Assembly: GCA_036274895.1 (NCBI GenBank)
Contig: DASUEU010000058.1
Span: forward strand, 151,645-215,644
Reading direction: 5' to 3'
Source of the DNA: CALMKX01 sp036274895
GTDB taxonomy: Bacteria > Acidobacteriota > Thermoanaerobaculia > Multivoradales > SZUA-115
Length of the DNA: 64,000 nucleotides
The first letter of the stretch is position 1; each line of letters opens with the position of its first letter. This document shows positions 48,917 through 57,426 of this stretch, in pieces. The notes beneath the pieces are model-generated. The model saw only the letters and a list, made by a program, of their open reading frames with translations, searched no databases and had not been told where the DNA came from. Both the position numbers and the translations under genes were made by a program.

Positions 48917-48934
48917 CGCACGGCGCGCCGTGCG
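48917..48934. repeat. 18-bp perfect palindrome
   Basis: CGCACGGCG followed by its exact reverse complement. It lies 41 bp upstream of the DEAD-like start codon, in the divergent space before the haloperoxidase gene, so it could be an operator. The rest of this 302-bp gap (48877-49178) also has a GATTGCC/GGCAATC inverted repeat at 49076-49097; nothing else was recognised. Confidence 0.5.
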
Positions 48935-49075
48935 TCTCGAAGCGGGATTGTTCGTTCGTCGGAGCCGGATTCCTACCGGCGGCGAGGCCGCCGTGCGCGC
49001 CCGACGGGGGGCACGCGACTCGTCAAGGATGGCTGGCGGGGAGCGGCGACGCTCGAGACCTGCAAGCCGCCGGTA

Positions 49076-49097
49076 GATTGCCACAGTTGCGGCAATC
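49076..49097. promoter_or_regulatory. Inverted repeat upstream of haloperoxidase gene
   Basis: GATTGCC (49076-49082) and GGCAATC (49091-49097) are perfect 7-bp arms around 8 nt, about 80 bp before the ATG. Position and symmetry suit a repressor or activator site; no regulator can be assigned. Confidence 0.35.
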
Positions 49098-49178
49098 CTG
49101 ACAAGCCGGGTGCGGCGACCCTGGGAGGAAACAAAGCGCGCGCTGCAACGCCCACAACCCCAGAGAGAGAGGTATTCG

Positions 49179-50795
49179 ATGCGTGCCAGGTGTTTCCTCC
49201 TCAGCCTCGCCCTGCTTGGTTCCAGCCTGCCGGCCCAGGCCGACGTCGTCACCGACTGGAACAACCTGCTGCTCGAGTCGATCCGAGCCGAGCGCACCAA
49301 CCCGCCGCGGGCGAGTCGCCAGATGGCGATTCTCCACACCTCGATCTACGACGCCGTCAACGGCATCGTGGGCGGCTTCCAGCCCTATGCCGTGGCCCCC
49401 GCAGCCGCTCCCGGCTCCTCGCCGGCGGCGGCTGCGGCCGCCGCCGGGCACGCTGCCCTGGTCGCCCTCTACCCGGCTCGAGCTGCGACCTTCGACGCTG
49501 CGTACGCCGCCATGGTCGCCGGCATCCCGGACGGGACCGCCAAGATCGACGGCATCGCCTGGGGCGAGACCGTGGCGCAAGCCATCCTCGACCTGCGCTC
49601 TGACGACGGCTCGGCCGAGCCTCTCCAGTTCGAGAGCCCGAGCGGGGCCGGCTGGTGGATCCCCACCCCGCCCGGCTACGCGGCGCCGCTGCTGCCCCAG
49701 TGGCCCTTCGTGACCCCCTGGGCCATGGCGCGCGGAGACCAGCTCCGCCAGAGCGCCCCGCCGGAGACCCACACCGACGAGTACACCGGTGCTTTCCGCG
49801 AGGTCTTCCGCTTGGGCCGCAACACCAGCCCCTTGCGCACCGCCGAGCAGACCCAGATCGCCTTTTTCTGGGACGACGGCGCCGGCACCCAGACTCCCCC
49901 GGGGCATTGGATGGAGATCACCCAGCAGATCGCGGCGGCCCGTGGCCACACCCTGGCGCAGAACGCCCGGCTCTTCGCCCTGCTGGGCATCACCGTCGCC
50001 GACGCCGCCATCGTCGCCTGGGACGTCAAGTACGCCTACGGCCACTGGCGGCCGGTGACCGCGATCCGCGCCGCCGACACCGACGGCAACCCCGAGACCC
50101 ACTCCGATCCGTCGTGGTCGAGCCTGATCACCACTCCCCCCTTCCCGGCTTACACCTCGGGCCACTCCACCTTCAGCGGCTCGAGCGCTCGACTCCTGAG
50201 CCTCTTCTTCGGCACCGACACCATCGCCTTCTCGGCCTCCGCCGATCGACTTCCGGGTGTGGTTCGCAACTTTTCCTCGCTGTCGCAGGCCGCCGAGGAG
50301 GCGGGCCAGAGCCGCATCTACGGCGGCATCCACTGGCAGTACGACAACACCGCCGGGCTGGAGAGCGGCCGCCGCCTGGCGGAACTGGTCTTCTTCCACC
50401 ATCTCCTGCCCATAGACGGGTTCCAAACCGCAGAACTTTCTGCTACCCTCAAACAGCGCTCAAAGCGCTACCCCCGCGACGAACGTGGAACAGCGACGGT
50501 CCTCCCTGGATGCGGGCAGGGCTCTCGCCCCTATGAGAAAGGAGCCTTTCATGAGTCGATTCGTCTCCCGTCTCGGAGCCCTTTGCGTCTTCGCCTCGCT
50601 CGCGAGCCTCGCCCTGGCGACCCCGGTCCTCGCGCAGGCCGAGGCCCGCGAGGTCGATGTCGCCTTCGGCGCCAGCAGCGTCGAATGGTCGTCGGTCGGG
50701 CCGGCCGACCGCCTGGTCCTGACCGTCTCGCAGCCCGACGGGCTGGTCGTGCGCGAGGAGTTCCGCGGCGACCGCGCCTCCTTCGACCTCTTTGA
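49179..50795 (+). CDS. Vanadium-dependent haloperoxidase-family protein, 3' read-through
   Basis: An exported PAP2/vanadium-haloperoxidase-fold enzyme (signal peptide 1-22). The vanadate-binding motifs are intact: 'KYAYGHWRPVTAIR' (near 284-297), 'PAYTSGHSTFSGSSA' (near 321-335) and 'SRIYGGIHWQYDN' (near 376-388). It would oxidise halide with peroxide or act as an acid phosphatase. Relatives end soon after 'LAELVFFHHLLP' (about 50413). Here the frame runs on for about 125 codons through non-coding sequence and 245 bp into the next gene. One base shift gives TAG at 50415-50417, so a frameshift or sequencing error near the 3' end is likely. Confidence 0.8.
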   Translation: MRARCFLLSLALLGSSLPAQADVVTDWNNLLLESIRAERTNPPRASRQMAILHTSIYDAVNGIVGGFQPYAVAPAAAPGSSPAAAAAAAGHAALVALYPARAATFDAAYAAMVAGIPDGTAKIDGIAWGETVAQAILDLRSDDGSAEPLQFESPSGAGWWIPTPPGYAAPLLPQWPFVTPWAMARGDQLRQSAPPETHTDEYTGAFREVFRLGRNTSPLRTAEQTQIAFFWDDGAGTQTPPGHWMEITQQIAAARGHTLAQNARLFALLGITVADAAIVAWDVKYAYGHWRPVTAIRAADTDGNPETHSDPSWSSLITTPPFPAYTSGHSTFSGSSARLLSLFFGTDTIAFSASADRLPGVVRNFSSLSQAAEEAGQSRIYGGIHWQYDNTAGLESGRRLAELVFFHHLLPIDGFQTAELSATLKQRSKRYPRDERGTATVLPGCGQGSRPYEKGAFHESIRLPSRSPLRLRLAREPRPGDPGPRAGRGPRGRCRLRRQQRRMVVGRAGRPPGPDRLAARRAGRARGVPRRPRLLRPL

Positions 50796-52335
50796 CAAGA
50801 ACGGCGCCCGTCGAGTCGACGGCGCCTACCAGTGGCAGGTCGAGATCGTGCCGCGGGTTGCTCGCGACGTCCAGGACCAGATCATCGCCGCCCGCCGCGC
50901 CAATGAAGAGCAGGCCGTCAACGAGCTGATCCGCCGCGGCACGCTGAGCCGTGGCGCCATCGCCTCCGGCACCTTCCAGGTGGCCGGCGGCGCCATCGTC
51001 GCGCCCGGCGGCGCCCAGGAGCCCCGCCCCGCCGGCCGGCCGGCTGCCGGCTCCTCCGGCCCGACCCTCGCCACCAAGGACCAGGTGATCCCGGACGACC
51101 TGATCGTCCAGGGCTCGATCTGCGCCGGCTTCGACTGCGTCAACGGGGAGAGCTTCGGCTTCGACACCATCCGCCTGAAAGAGAACAACCTGCGGATCAA
51201 GTTCGAGGACACCTCGGTCGGCACCTTCCCGACCAACGACTGGCAACTGACGGCCAACGACTCGGCCTCGGGGGGCGCCAGCAAGTTCTCGATCGAGGAC
51301 ATCACCGGCGCCCGCGTGCCCTTCACGGTCACGGCCGGCGCCTCCACCAACTCGATCTTCGTCGACTCGACCGGCCGCGTCGGCTTCCGCACCTCGACGC
51401 CGGTGCTCGACCTGCACGTCAACACCAGCAACACCCCGGCCCTGCGCCTCGAGCAGAACAACTCCGGCGGCTTCACGGCCCAGACCTGGGACATCGCCGG
51501 CAACGAGGCCAACTTCTTCGTCCGGGACGTGACCGGCGGCTCCCGCCTGTCCTTCCGCATCCGCCCGGGCGCGCCCACCAGCTCGATCGACATCGCCAGC
51601 GACGGCCAGGTCGGCATCGGCACCGCTTCCCCGGAAGAGCAGCTCGACGTCCGCGGCGGCGGCATCTCCAACGTCCAGGTCACGACCTTCGGCGCCGGCG
51701 TCGACGATCGCGCTGACCTGATCATCCGTCGCGCCCGCGGCACCAGCTCGGTGCCCACGGCGATCCAGAACAACGACCGGCTGGGCGGCTTCCAGGCCCG
51801 CGGCCACGACGGCACGGCCTTCTCCGACGCCGCAGCCTTCTTCGACGTGCGCGCCGAGCAGACCTGGACCAGCACCGCCCACGGCACTCGCCTGACCTTC
51901 GCCACCACGCCCAACAACACCGTCGCCGCGACCACCAAGATGGTGATCGAGAACAACGGCGAGGTGGGCATCGGCACCACCAACCCCACCGAGCTGCTCC
52001 ACGTCAACGGCGGCGACATCCTGGTCTCGGGCGGCGGCTTCTTCGACGACGGCGTGCCGGTGTCCGACTACGTCTTCGAGCCGGACTACCGCCTGATGCC
52101 GCTCGACGAGCTGGAGGCGTTCATCCAGGAGCGCAAGCACCTGCCCAACGTGCCTTCCAAGGACGACGCCAAGGCGGCCGGCGGCGTCAACATCGGCCTG
52201 TACTCCATGCGCATCCTGGAGAAGGTCGAGGAGCTGGCGCTCTACACCATCGACCAGCACAAGCAGATCACCGACCTCAAGGAGCGCATCGCCCAGCTCG
52301 AGGCTGCCTTGCAGGCCCAGACCGCCAAGCCCTGA
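50551..52335 (+). CDS. Exported coiled-coil surface protein, paralogue 1
   Basis: A 594-aa exported protein (signal peptide 1-27, 'SLASLALATPVLAQA'). A beta-rich N-terminal part (about 30-160) comes first. Then come repeated 'VGFRTSTPVLDLHV', 'VGIGTASPEEQLDV' and 'VGIGTTNPTELLHV' units, the kind seen in trimeric fibre-like proteins. The end carries 'DYVFEPDYRLMPLDELEAFI' with 'HLPNVPS' and a coiled coil ('QITDLKERIAQLEAALQAQ'). This tail occurs in many bacterial surface proteins and recalls phage tail-spike C-terminal regions. Function unknown; it may form surface trimers. AAAGGAG lies 6 nt before ATG 50551. A close paralogue follows 160 bp downstream. Confidence 0.75.
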   Translation: MSRFVSRLGALCVFASLASLALATPVLAQAEAREVDVAFGASSVEWSSVGPADRLVLTVSQPDGLVVREEFRGDRASFDLFDKNGARRVDGAYQWQVEIVPRVARDVQDQIIAARRANEEQAVNELIRRGTLSRGAIASGTFQVAGGAIVAPGGAQEPRPAGRPAAGSSGPTLATKDQVIPDDLIVQGSICAGFDCVNGESFGFDTIRLKENNLRIKFEDTSVGTFPTNDWQLTANDSASGGASKFSIEDITGARVPFTVTAGASTNSIFVDSTGRVGFRTSTPVLDLHVNTSNTPALRLEQNNSGGFTAQTWDIAGNEANFFVRDVTGGSRLSFRIRPGAPTSSIDIASDGQVGIGTASPEEQLDVRGGGISNVQVTTFGAGVDDRADLIIRRARGTSSVPTAIQNNDRLGGFQARGHDGTAFSDAAAFFDVRAEQTWTSTAHGTRLTFATTPNNTVAATTKMVIENNGEVGIGTTNPTELLHVNGGDILVSGGGFFDDGVPVSDYVFEPDYRLMPLDELEAFIQERKHLPNVPSKDDAKAAGGVNIGLYSMRILEKVEELALYTIDQHKQITDLKERIAQLEAALQAQTAKP

Positions 52336-52495
52336 GCCCCCGCCACACCCCGGGAGGTCGGCACCCGTTCGGCCTCCCGGTTTCCTCTCCCCCGCCTCTC
52401 GCTACAACACTGTCCCCTTCTCGACACTCCTTGCGTAACTATTGGGAGTAAGTTGCACCCAAGCCCAAGGTGTCTTTCCTCAAAGGAGCCTGATG

Positions 52496-54298
52496 ATGAG
52501 AAAGCTCGTCTCCCCCCTCGGGATCACCGCCCTGCTCGTGCTGGCGGCCGGTCTCTCCCTCAGCACGCCCGCCGTCGCCCAGGGCGAGGGCCCGACCGTC
52601 GACGTCGCCTTCGGTGTCAACGGCATCGACTGGGTGGCCGGCAGCGGCGCCGAGCGGCTGATCCTGACCGTCTCCCAGCCCAACGGGCAGGTCATCCGCG
52701 AGGAGCTCCGCGGCGACCGCGCCGCCTTCGACCTGTACGACAAGAACGGCGTCCGCCGGCCGGACGGCGTCTACAAGTGGCAGATCCAGGTCGTACCGAG
52801 AGTCTCCCGCGAGATCCAGGAGCGCGTGGCGGCGGCCCGCGGCGCCGGTGACGAGGGCGCCCTCGCCGAGCTCGAGCAGCGCGGCGCCCTGCCGCGGGGC
52901 ACGGTCGCCCACGGCAGCTTCCAGGTGGTGGGCGGCGCGATCGTGGCGCCCGGCAGCGTCGAGCCCCCGACCGGCCCCGGCCGGCAGACCGGCGGCTCCG
53001 GCGCCCCCACCCTCTCCACCAAGGACCAGGTGATCCCCGACGACCTGATCGTCCAGAGCTCGCTCTGTGTCGGCTTCGATTGCGTCAACGGCGAGAGCTT
53101 CGGCTTCGACACCATCCGCCTCAAGGAGAACAACCTCCGCATCCACTTCGACGACACCTCGACCACCGCCGGCTTCGCCAACCGCGACTGGCGGATCATC
53201 GCCAACGACGACGGCAGCGGCGGCGCCAACAAGTTCTCGATCGAGGACTCGACCGGCGGCCTGGTGCCCTTCACCATCGAAGCGGCCTCGCCCAACAACT
53301 CCGTCTACGTCGACTCGACCGGCCGCGTGGGCTTCCGCACCTCGACTCCGGTGCTCGACCTCCACGTCTCCACCACCAACACCCCCGCACTCCGTCTGGA
53401 GCAGACCAGCGCCGGCGGCTTCACCGCCCAGACCTGGGACATCGCCGGCAACGAGGCCAACTTCTTCGTCCGCGACGTAACGAGCGGCTCGCGCCTGCCC
53501 TTCCGCATCCGCCCGGGCGCACCCAGCAGCTCGATCGACATCGCGGCCGACGGTCAGATTGGCATCGGCACGGCCTCCCCGGACGAGCAGCTCGACGTGC
53601 GGGGCGGCGGCATCTCGAACATCCAGCTCACCACCTTCGCCGCCAACCTGGACGACCGCGCCGACCTGATCGTCCGGAAGGCCCGGGGTTCCTCCGCCGT
53701 GCCCACGGCGATCCTCAACAACGACCGGATCGGCGGCTTCCAGGCCCGCGCCCACGACGGTACGACCTTCTCCGACGCTGCCGCCTTCTTCGACGTGCGG
53801 GCCGAGCAGAACTGGAGCGGTACCGCCCACGGCACCCGCCTCACCTTCGCCACCACCGCCAACAACACCACCACTGCGACCACCCGCATGGTGATCGAGA
53901 ACAACGGCGAGGTGGGCATCGGCACCACCAGCCCCAGCGCTCTGTTGCACGTCAGCGGCGGCAACATCCAGGTCACCGGCGGCTCCTTCGTCGACGACGG
54001 CATCACCTTGAACGTGCCGGACTACGTCTTCGAGCCGGGCTACGAGCTGCGGCCGATCACCGAGCTCGCCGACTTCGTGGCCGCCAACAAGCACCTGCCC
54101 AACGTGCCCTCGCGCGCCGACGTCAGGGCCAAGGGCCTGAACCTGTCGCAGTTCAATATGAACCTGCTCGAGAAGGTCGAGGAGCTTACCCTCTACACCA
54201 TCGACCAGCACGAGCAGATCGCGGCCCTCAAGGCCGAGAAGGAAGAGCTGGCCAAGCGCCTCGCGGCCCTCGAAGCGGCCGTGCTGGGCAAGCAGTGA
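52496..54298 (+). CDS. Exported coiled-coil surface protein, paralogue 2
   Basis: A 600-aa exported protein that aligns end to end with the preceding one. It has a signal peptide (1-28, 'VLAAGLSLSTPAVAQG'), an N-terminal domain with 'VDVAFGVNGIDWV', shared blocks such as 'DFTVQSSL/DFDCVNGESFGFD'-like residues and 'IRLKENNLRI', three GIGT-type units, and the 'DYVFEPGYELRPITELADFV' plus coiled-coil tail. The two are clearly a tandem duplication; the most divergent segments are the linker (about 135-165) and the last 60 residues. AAAGGAG precedes two in-frame ATGs (52493, 52496); 52496 has the better spacing. A perfect palindrome of the GTAGGGGC family follows. Confidence 0.75.
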   Translation: MRKLVSPLGITALLVLAAGLSLSTPAVAQGEGPTVDVAFGVNGIDWVAGSGAERLILTVSQPNGQVIREELRGDRAAFDLYDKNGVRRPDGVYKWQIQVVPRVSREIQERVAAARGAGDEGALAELEQRGALPRGTVAHGSFQVVGGAIVAPGSVEPPTGPGRQTGGSGAPTLSTKDQVIPDDLIVQSSLCVGFDCVNGESFGFDTIRLKENNLRIHFDDTSTTAGFANRDWRIIANDDGSGGANKFSIEDSTGGLVPFTIEAASPNNSVYVDSTGRVGFRTSTPVLDLHVSTTNTPALRLEQTSAGGFTAQTWDIAGNEANFFVRDVTSGSRLPFRIRPGAPSSSIDIAADGQIGIGTASPDEQLDVRGGGISNIQLTTFAANLDDRADLIVRKARGSSAVPTAILNNDRIGGFQARAHDGTTFSDAAAFFDVRAEQNWSGTAHGTRLTFATTANNTTTATTRMVIENNGEVGIGTTSPSALLHVSGGNIQVTGGSFVDDGITLNVPDYVFEPGYELRPITELADFVAANKHLPNVPSRADVRAKGLNLSQFNMNLLEKVEELTLYTIDQHEQIAALKAEKEELAKRLAALEAAVLGKQ

Positions 54299-54313
54299 GG
54301 TAGGGGTAACGCC

Positions 54314-54340
54314 GTAGGGGCGCGGTCACCGCGCCCCTAC
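54314..54340. repeat. GTAGGGGC palindrome, perfect 13-bp stem
   Basis: GTAGGGGCGCGGT (54314-54326) and ACCGCGCCCCTAC (54328-54340) flank a single base. It lies between the convergent surface-protein and CRTAC1-like genes. The minus-strand TGA stop of the latter (54326-54328) is at its centre, so its last four residues (VGAR) are encoded by the repeat. It could also act as a terminator for both genes. Confidence 0.7.
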
Positions 54341-56038
54341 AGCCGTTCGCTCGCACGCCACCACCCGATACGACGTCGCCGGCGCGAGGCCGCGCCAGGT
54401 CTCGATGCCGCCGCCCGGCCAGTGCATCTCGACGTCGACCGGCCCCTTCTCCTCGCCCAAACCCACCGTCAGCACCGGCTCGCTCGCCGACAGGTAGGAG
54501 CGCCCGCCCGGCAGGTCGCGCTCGAAGGACCGCCGGGCAGTGCCGACCCGCACCCAGGCGCCGTAGGGCGTGCCGCCCCTCGAGCTGCCCACCAGCTCGA
54601 GGCGCAGCCAGCCATGGCCCGTGGACCCCTCGTTGGCGAGGATCACGGCCGGCCCGTGGTTTTGAGTCAGCACCAAGTCGGGGTCGCCGTCGCGGTCGAG
54701 GTCCCCTGTGGCCAGGCCCCGCCCGACGTAGGCCGCCGCCAGCGCCGAGCCCGCCGGCGCCTCGGCCAGGGCGAAATGCCCCGGTTCCTCGTTGGCGAAG
54801 AGCTGGACGGGCTGGGCGTGGGTCTGACCCCGGCGAATCTGGGCGATCTCGGGCTCGATGTGGCCGTTGGCGAAGGCGAGGTCGAGGTCGCCGTCCCCCT
54901 CGGCGTCGAAGAGCAGGGAGCCGAAGGCCAGGGTCATCAGCGTCGGCACCCCGAGGCCGGCCTGGGCGGCCTCGTCGGCGAAGAGGGGCACGGCCGACCC
55001 GGAGGAGGCCGGACGCGAGCGGAAGAAGGCCGACATCTCCTGCGCGAAGTTGCCCACCACCAGGTCGAGGCGCCCATCGCCGTCGGCGTCCCCGGCGTCG
55101 ATGCCCATACCCCCCCTCGTGGCCCCCGAGTCGGACAGGGCCATGCCGGCCTCCATCCCCACCTCGCGGAAGCTGCCCCCCTGGTTGAGGAACAGGAAGT
55201 TGCGCACCGTATCGTTGGCGACCGCGAGATCGAGACGGTCGTCGCGATCGAAGTCCGCGGCGACCACCCCCAGCGCCTTGCCCGGCACACCCGCGATGCC
55301 GGACGAGCGCCCCGCCTCGACCAGCCGCCGCTCCCCGCGGTTGCGGAACAGCCGGCTCGGCACAGGGGGATAGACCTCGGGAGTGCAGTATGCCTGGCGC
55401 ACGCCGTCCGGCCGGCAGGCCACGTCGGTGGCCGGGCTCCAGGCGACGTAGCGGCCGAGGAAGAGGTCGAGGCGGCCGTCGGCGTCGGCATCGAAGAGGG
55501 CGACGCTCGAGCCGAAGCCGCCATCGACGAAGCCCCACGCTCGGGCCCGCTCGGCGAGGCCGCCGGCGCCGTCGTTCTCGAACAGGAGCTGGCGGCCGAC
55601 GCCGGAGACCACGAGGTCGAGGTCGCCGTCGTCATCGAGGTCCCCCACCGCCGTGCCCATGCCGTAGAAACCGGCCTCCACCCCCGGCCTCAGGCGGGCG
55701 GTCGCGTCCTCGAAGCGGCCCTCGCCGCGGTTGCGCAGCAGGGTACCGGCCGGGGCGCTGCCGGTGCCGTCGGGAGAACCTCCCTGGACGAAGTAGAGAT
55801 CGGGCCAGCCGTCTCCGTCCCAGTCGAAGACGGCGACGCCGGCGCCGAGGGTCTCCGGCAGGAGGCGGCGCCCCCGGCCACCGTGGTCGTGGCGGAAGGT
55901 CACCCCACTCGCCCCGGTGCGATCGACGAAGCGGCTGGCCAGTGGCAGCGGCGCGGCGGCGGGGGCCGGGGGCGCAGCGGCAGGCTCACCGCAGGCCGCG
56001 AGCACACCGGCGGCGAGCAGGCCCCACTTCGCCTTCAT
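54326..56038 (-). CDS. CRTAC1-like lipoprotein (FG-GAP/VCBS repeats, ASPIC/UnbV)
   Basis: A 570-aa predicted lipoprotein (lipobox 'LLAAGVLAAC', Cys 16). 'FVDRTGASGVTFRHDHGG' begins a beta-propeller of FG-GAP/VCBS-type calcium-binding repeats: 'AVFDWDGDGWPDLYF', 'AVGDLDDDGDLDLVV', 'ALFDADADGRLDLFL', 'DAGDADGDGRLDLVV' and 'ATGDLDRDGDPDLVL'. The C-terminal 'GGRSYLSASEPVLTVGLG' with 'EMHWPGGGIETWRGL' is an ASPIC/UnbV domain. These proteins are abundant in Acidobacteriota; their biochemical role is unknown. The ATG overlaps the stop of the sigma54 regulator gene by 4 bp, so a two-component system and this lipoprotein are made together. Confidence 0.85.
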   Translation of the reverse strand: MKAKWGLLAAGVLAACGEPAAAPPAPAAAPLPLASRFVDRTGASGVTFRHDHGGRGRRLLPETLGAGVAVFDWDGDGWPDLYFVQGGSPDGTGSAPAGTLLRNRGEGRFEDATARLRPGVEAGFYGMGTAVGDLDDDGDLDLVVSGVGRQLLFENDGAGGLAERARAWGFVDGGFGSSVALFDADADGRLDLFLGRYVAWSPATDVACRPDGVRQAYCTPEVYPPVPSRLFRNRGERRLVEAGRSSGIAGVPGKALGVVAADFDRDDRLDLAVANDTVRNFLFLNQGGSFREVGMEAGMALSDSGATRGGMGIDAGDADGDGRLDLVVGNFAQEMSAFFRSRPASSGSAVPLFADEAAQAGLGVPTLMTLAFGSLLFDAEGDGDLDLAFANGHIEPEIAQIRRGQTHAQPVQLFANEEPGHFALAEAPAGSALAAAYVGRGLATGDLDRDGDPDLVLTQNHGPAVILANEGSTGHGWLRLELVGSSRGGTPYGAWVRVGTARRSFERDLPGGRSYLSASEPVLTVGLGEEKGPVDVEMHWPGGGIETWRGLAPATSYRVVACERTAVGAR

Positions 56039-57426
56039 GCCCGGTTCTCTCCCCGCGCCTTCATCAGGCCGTGCTTTTTGAGGAAGTAGGCGAGATTGCG
56101 CTCGTCGATGCCCAGGAGACGCGCAGCCTCGCGCTTGACGCCGCCCGATCGGTTGAGCGCTTCCTGCAGCAGCCGCTGCTCGACCAGGGAGAGATTGGCC
56201 CTCAGGGTCAGGTCCTCCGGCAGGGGGGCCGCGGCGATGACTCGCTCCGAGAGTGGCCGGCGCAGGGCCAGCGGCAGGCTCTCCGGGGTCAGGACTTCCG
56301 AGCGCTCCAACAGGATGCCCCTCTCGACGACGTTCTTGAGCTCGCGGACGTTACCTGGCCAGGCGTAGGCGATCAACCACTCGACGGTGGCGGGGGCGAT
56401 GCCGGTGACCGGCTTGCGCAGCTTGCGGGAGAGCTCTTCTAAAAAGGCGGCGGCGAGCACCGGCACGTCCTCCGGCCGCTCGCGCAGGGGTGGGATGGTG
56501 ATGGTCAGGACGTTGACCCGGTAGAACAGGTCGCGGCGGAAACGGCCCGACTCGACCTCGTGCTCGAGGTCCGCGTTGCTGGCACAGATCAGCCGGACGT
56601 CCACGGTGGTCGGATGGCTGTCGCCCACACGCTCGAAGGTGCCGTCTTGGAGCACCCGCAGGACTTTTGCCTGGGCCACCGCGGGCAGGGAGTTGATCTC
56701 GTCGAGGAAAAGGGTGCCGCGGTGAGCGATGCGGAAGCGACCGTCCCGGTCCTCGATGGCGCCGGTGAAGGCACCGCGCCGGTGGCCGAAGAACTCGCTC
56801 TCGAACAGCTCGGCCGGGATGGCGCCGCAGTTCACCGAGACGAAGGCGCCGCGACTGCGCGCGCTGCGGGAGTGGAGGTAGCGGGCCACCACCTCCTTGC
56901 CGGTGCCGGACTCGCCGAGGATCAACACCGGGGTGTCCACCGGGGCCGCGATCTCGGCCAATTCGAGCACCTGGCGCCAGGCCGCCGAGACGCCCAGGGG
57001 ACGCTCGGAGTCGTCCGGTGTGCCGGCCGCCTTGCGCAGATAAGCCAGCTCCCGCTGGGCGCTCGAGCCCTCGAGGGCGCGGGTGAGCACCAGCACCAGC
57101 TCCTCGGGATCGGCGGGCTTGAGCAGATAGTCCCAGGCGCCAGCTTTCATACATTCCACGGCCGAGGTCACGGTACCGTGGCCGGTGAGCACCACCACCG
57201 GCAGGTTCGGCTCCCGGGCCGCGACCTGGCGCAGCAGGTCGTGGCCATCCTCGCCCACCAGACGCAGATCGGAGAGCACCACGTCCACGCCCGACAGCAT
57301 GCCGGCCTCGAGCACCTCGCGGCTGCCCGAGGCGGTACGCACCCGAAAATCCCGACGCTTGAGCACCGCCGCCAGGGAGTCCCGGACGTAGGGCTCGTCG
57401 TCGACGATCAGCACAGTTCCCTTCAT
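56035..57426 (-). CDS. NtrC-family sigma54-dependent response regulator
   Basis: A 463-aa regulator with three domains. The receiver (1-120) has phosphoacceptor D53 in 'VVLSDLRLVGEDGHD' and Lys in 'YLLKPADPEELV'. The AAA+ domain (about 145-375) has Walker A 'LGESGTGKEVVARYLH', the sigma54-contact loop 'RRGAFTGAIEDRDGRF' and Walker B 'RGTLFLDEINSLP'. The C-terminal Fis-type HTH reads 'LNRSGGVKREAARLLGIDER'. It activates sigma54 promoters when phosphorylated by the upstream kinase. It overlaps the kinase stop by 4 bp and the next gene by 4 bp. No -24/-12 promoter was found by eye near this operon. Confidence 0.92.
   Translation of the reverse strand: MKGTVLIVDDEPYVRDSLAAVLKRRDFRVRTASGSREVLEAGMLSGVDVVLSDLRLVGEDGHDLLRQVAAREPNLPVVVLTGHGTVTSAVECMKAGAWDYLLKPADPEELVLVLTRALEGSSAQRELAYLRKAAGTPDDSERPLGVSAAWRQVLELAEIAAPVDTPVLILGESGTGKEVVARYLHSRSARSRGAFVSVNCGAIPAELFESEFFGHRRGAFTGAIEDRDGRFRIAHRGTLFLDEINSLPAVAQAKVLRVLQDGTFERVGDSHPTTVDVRLICASNADLEHEVESGRFRRDLFYRVNVLTITIPPLRERPEDVPVLAAAFLEELSRKLRKPVTGIAPATVEWLIAYAWPGNVRELKNVVERGILLERSEVLTPESLPLALRRPLSERVIAAAPLPEDLTLRANLSLVEQRLLQEALNRSGGVKREAARLLGIDERNLAYFLKKHGLMKARGENRA

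Noticed and set aside
49060..49160. Leader of the haloperoxidase gene as a possible c-di-GMP riboswitch.
   Set aside because: Only a simple hairpin is visible; the conserved GEMM core bases and tetraloop receptor were not found.
50449..54211. Long minus-strand frames opposite the two surface-protein genes.
   Set aside because: Mirror-image shadows of the paralogues; the similarity between the two frames only reflects the duplicated sense genes.
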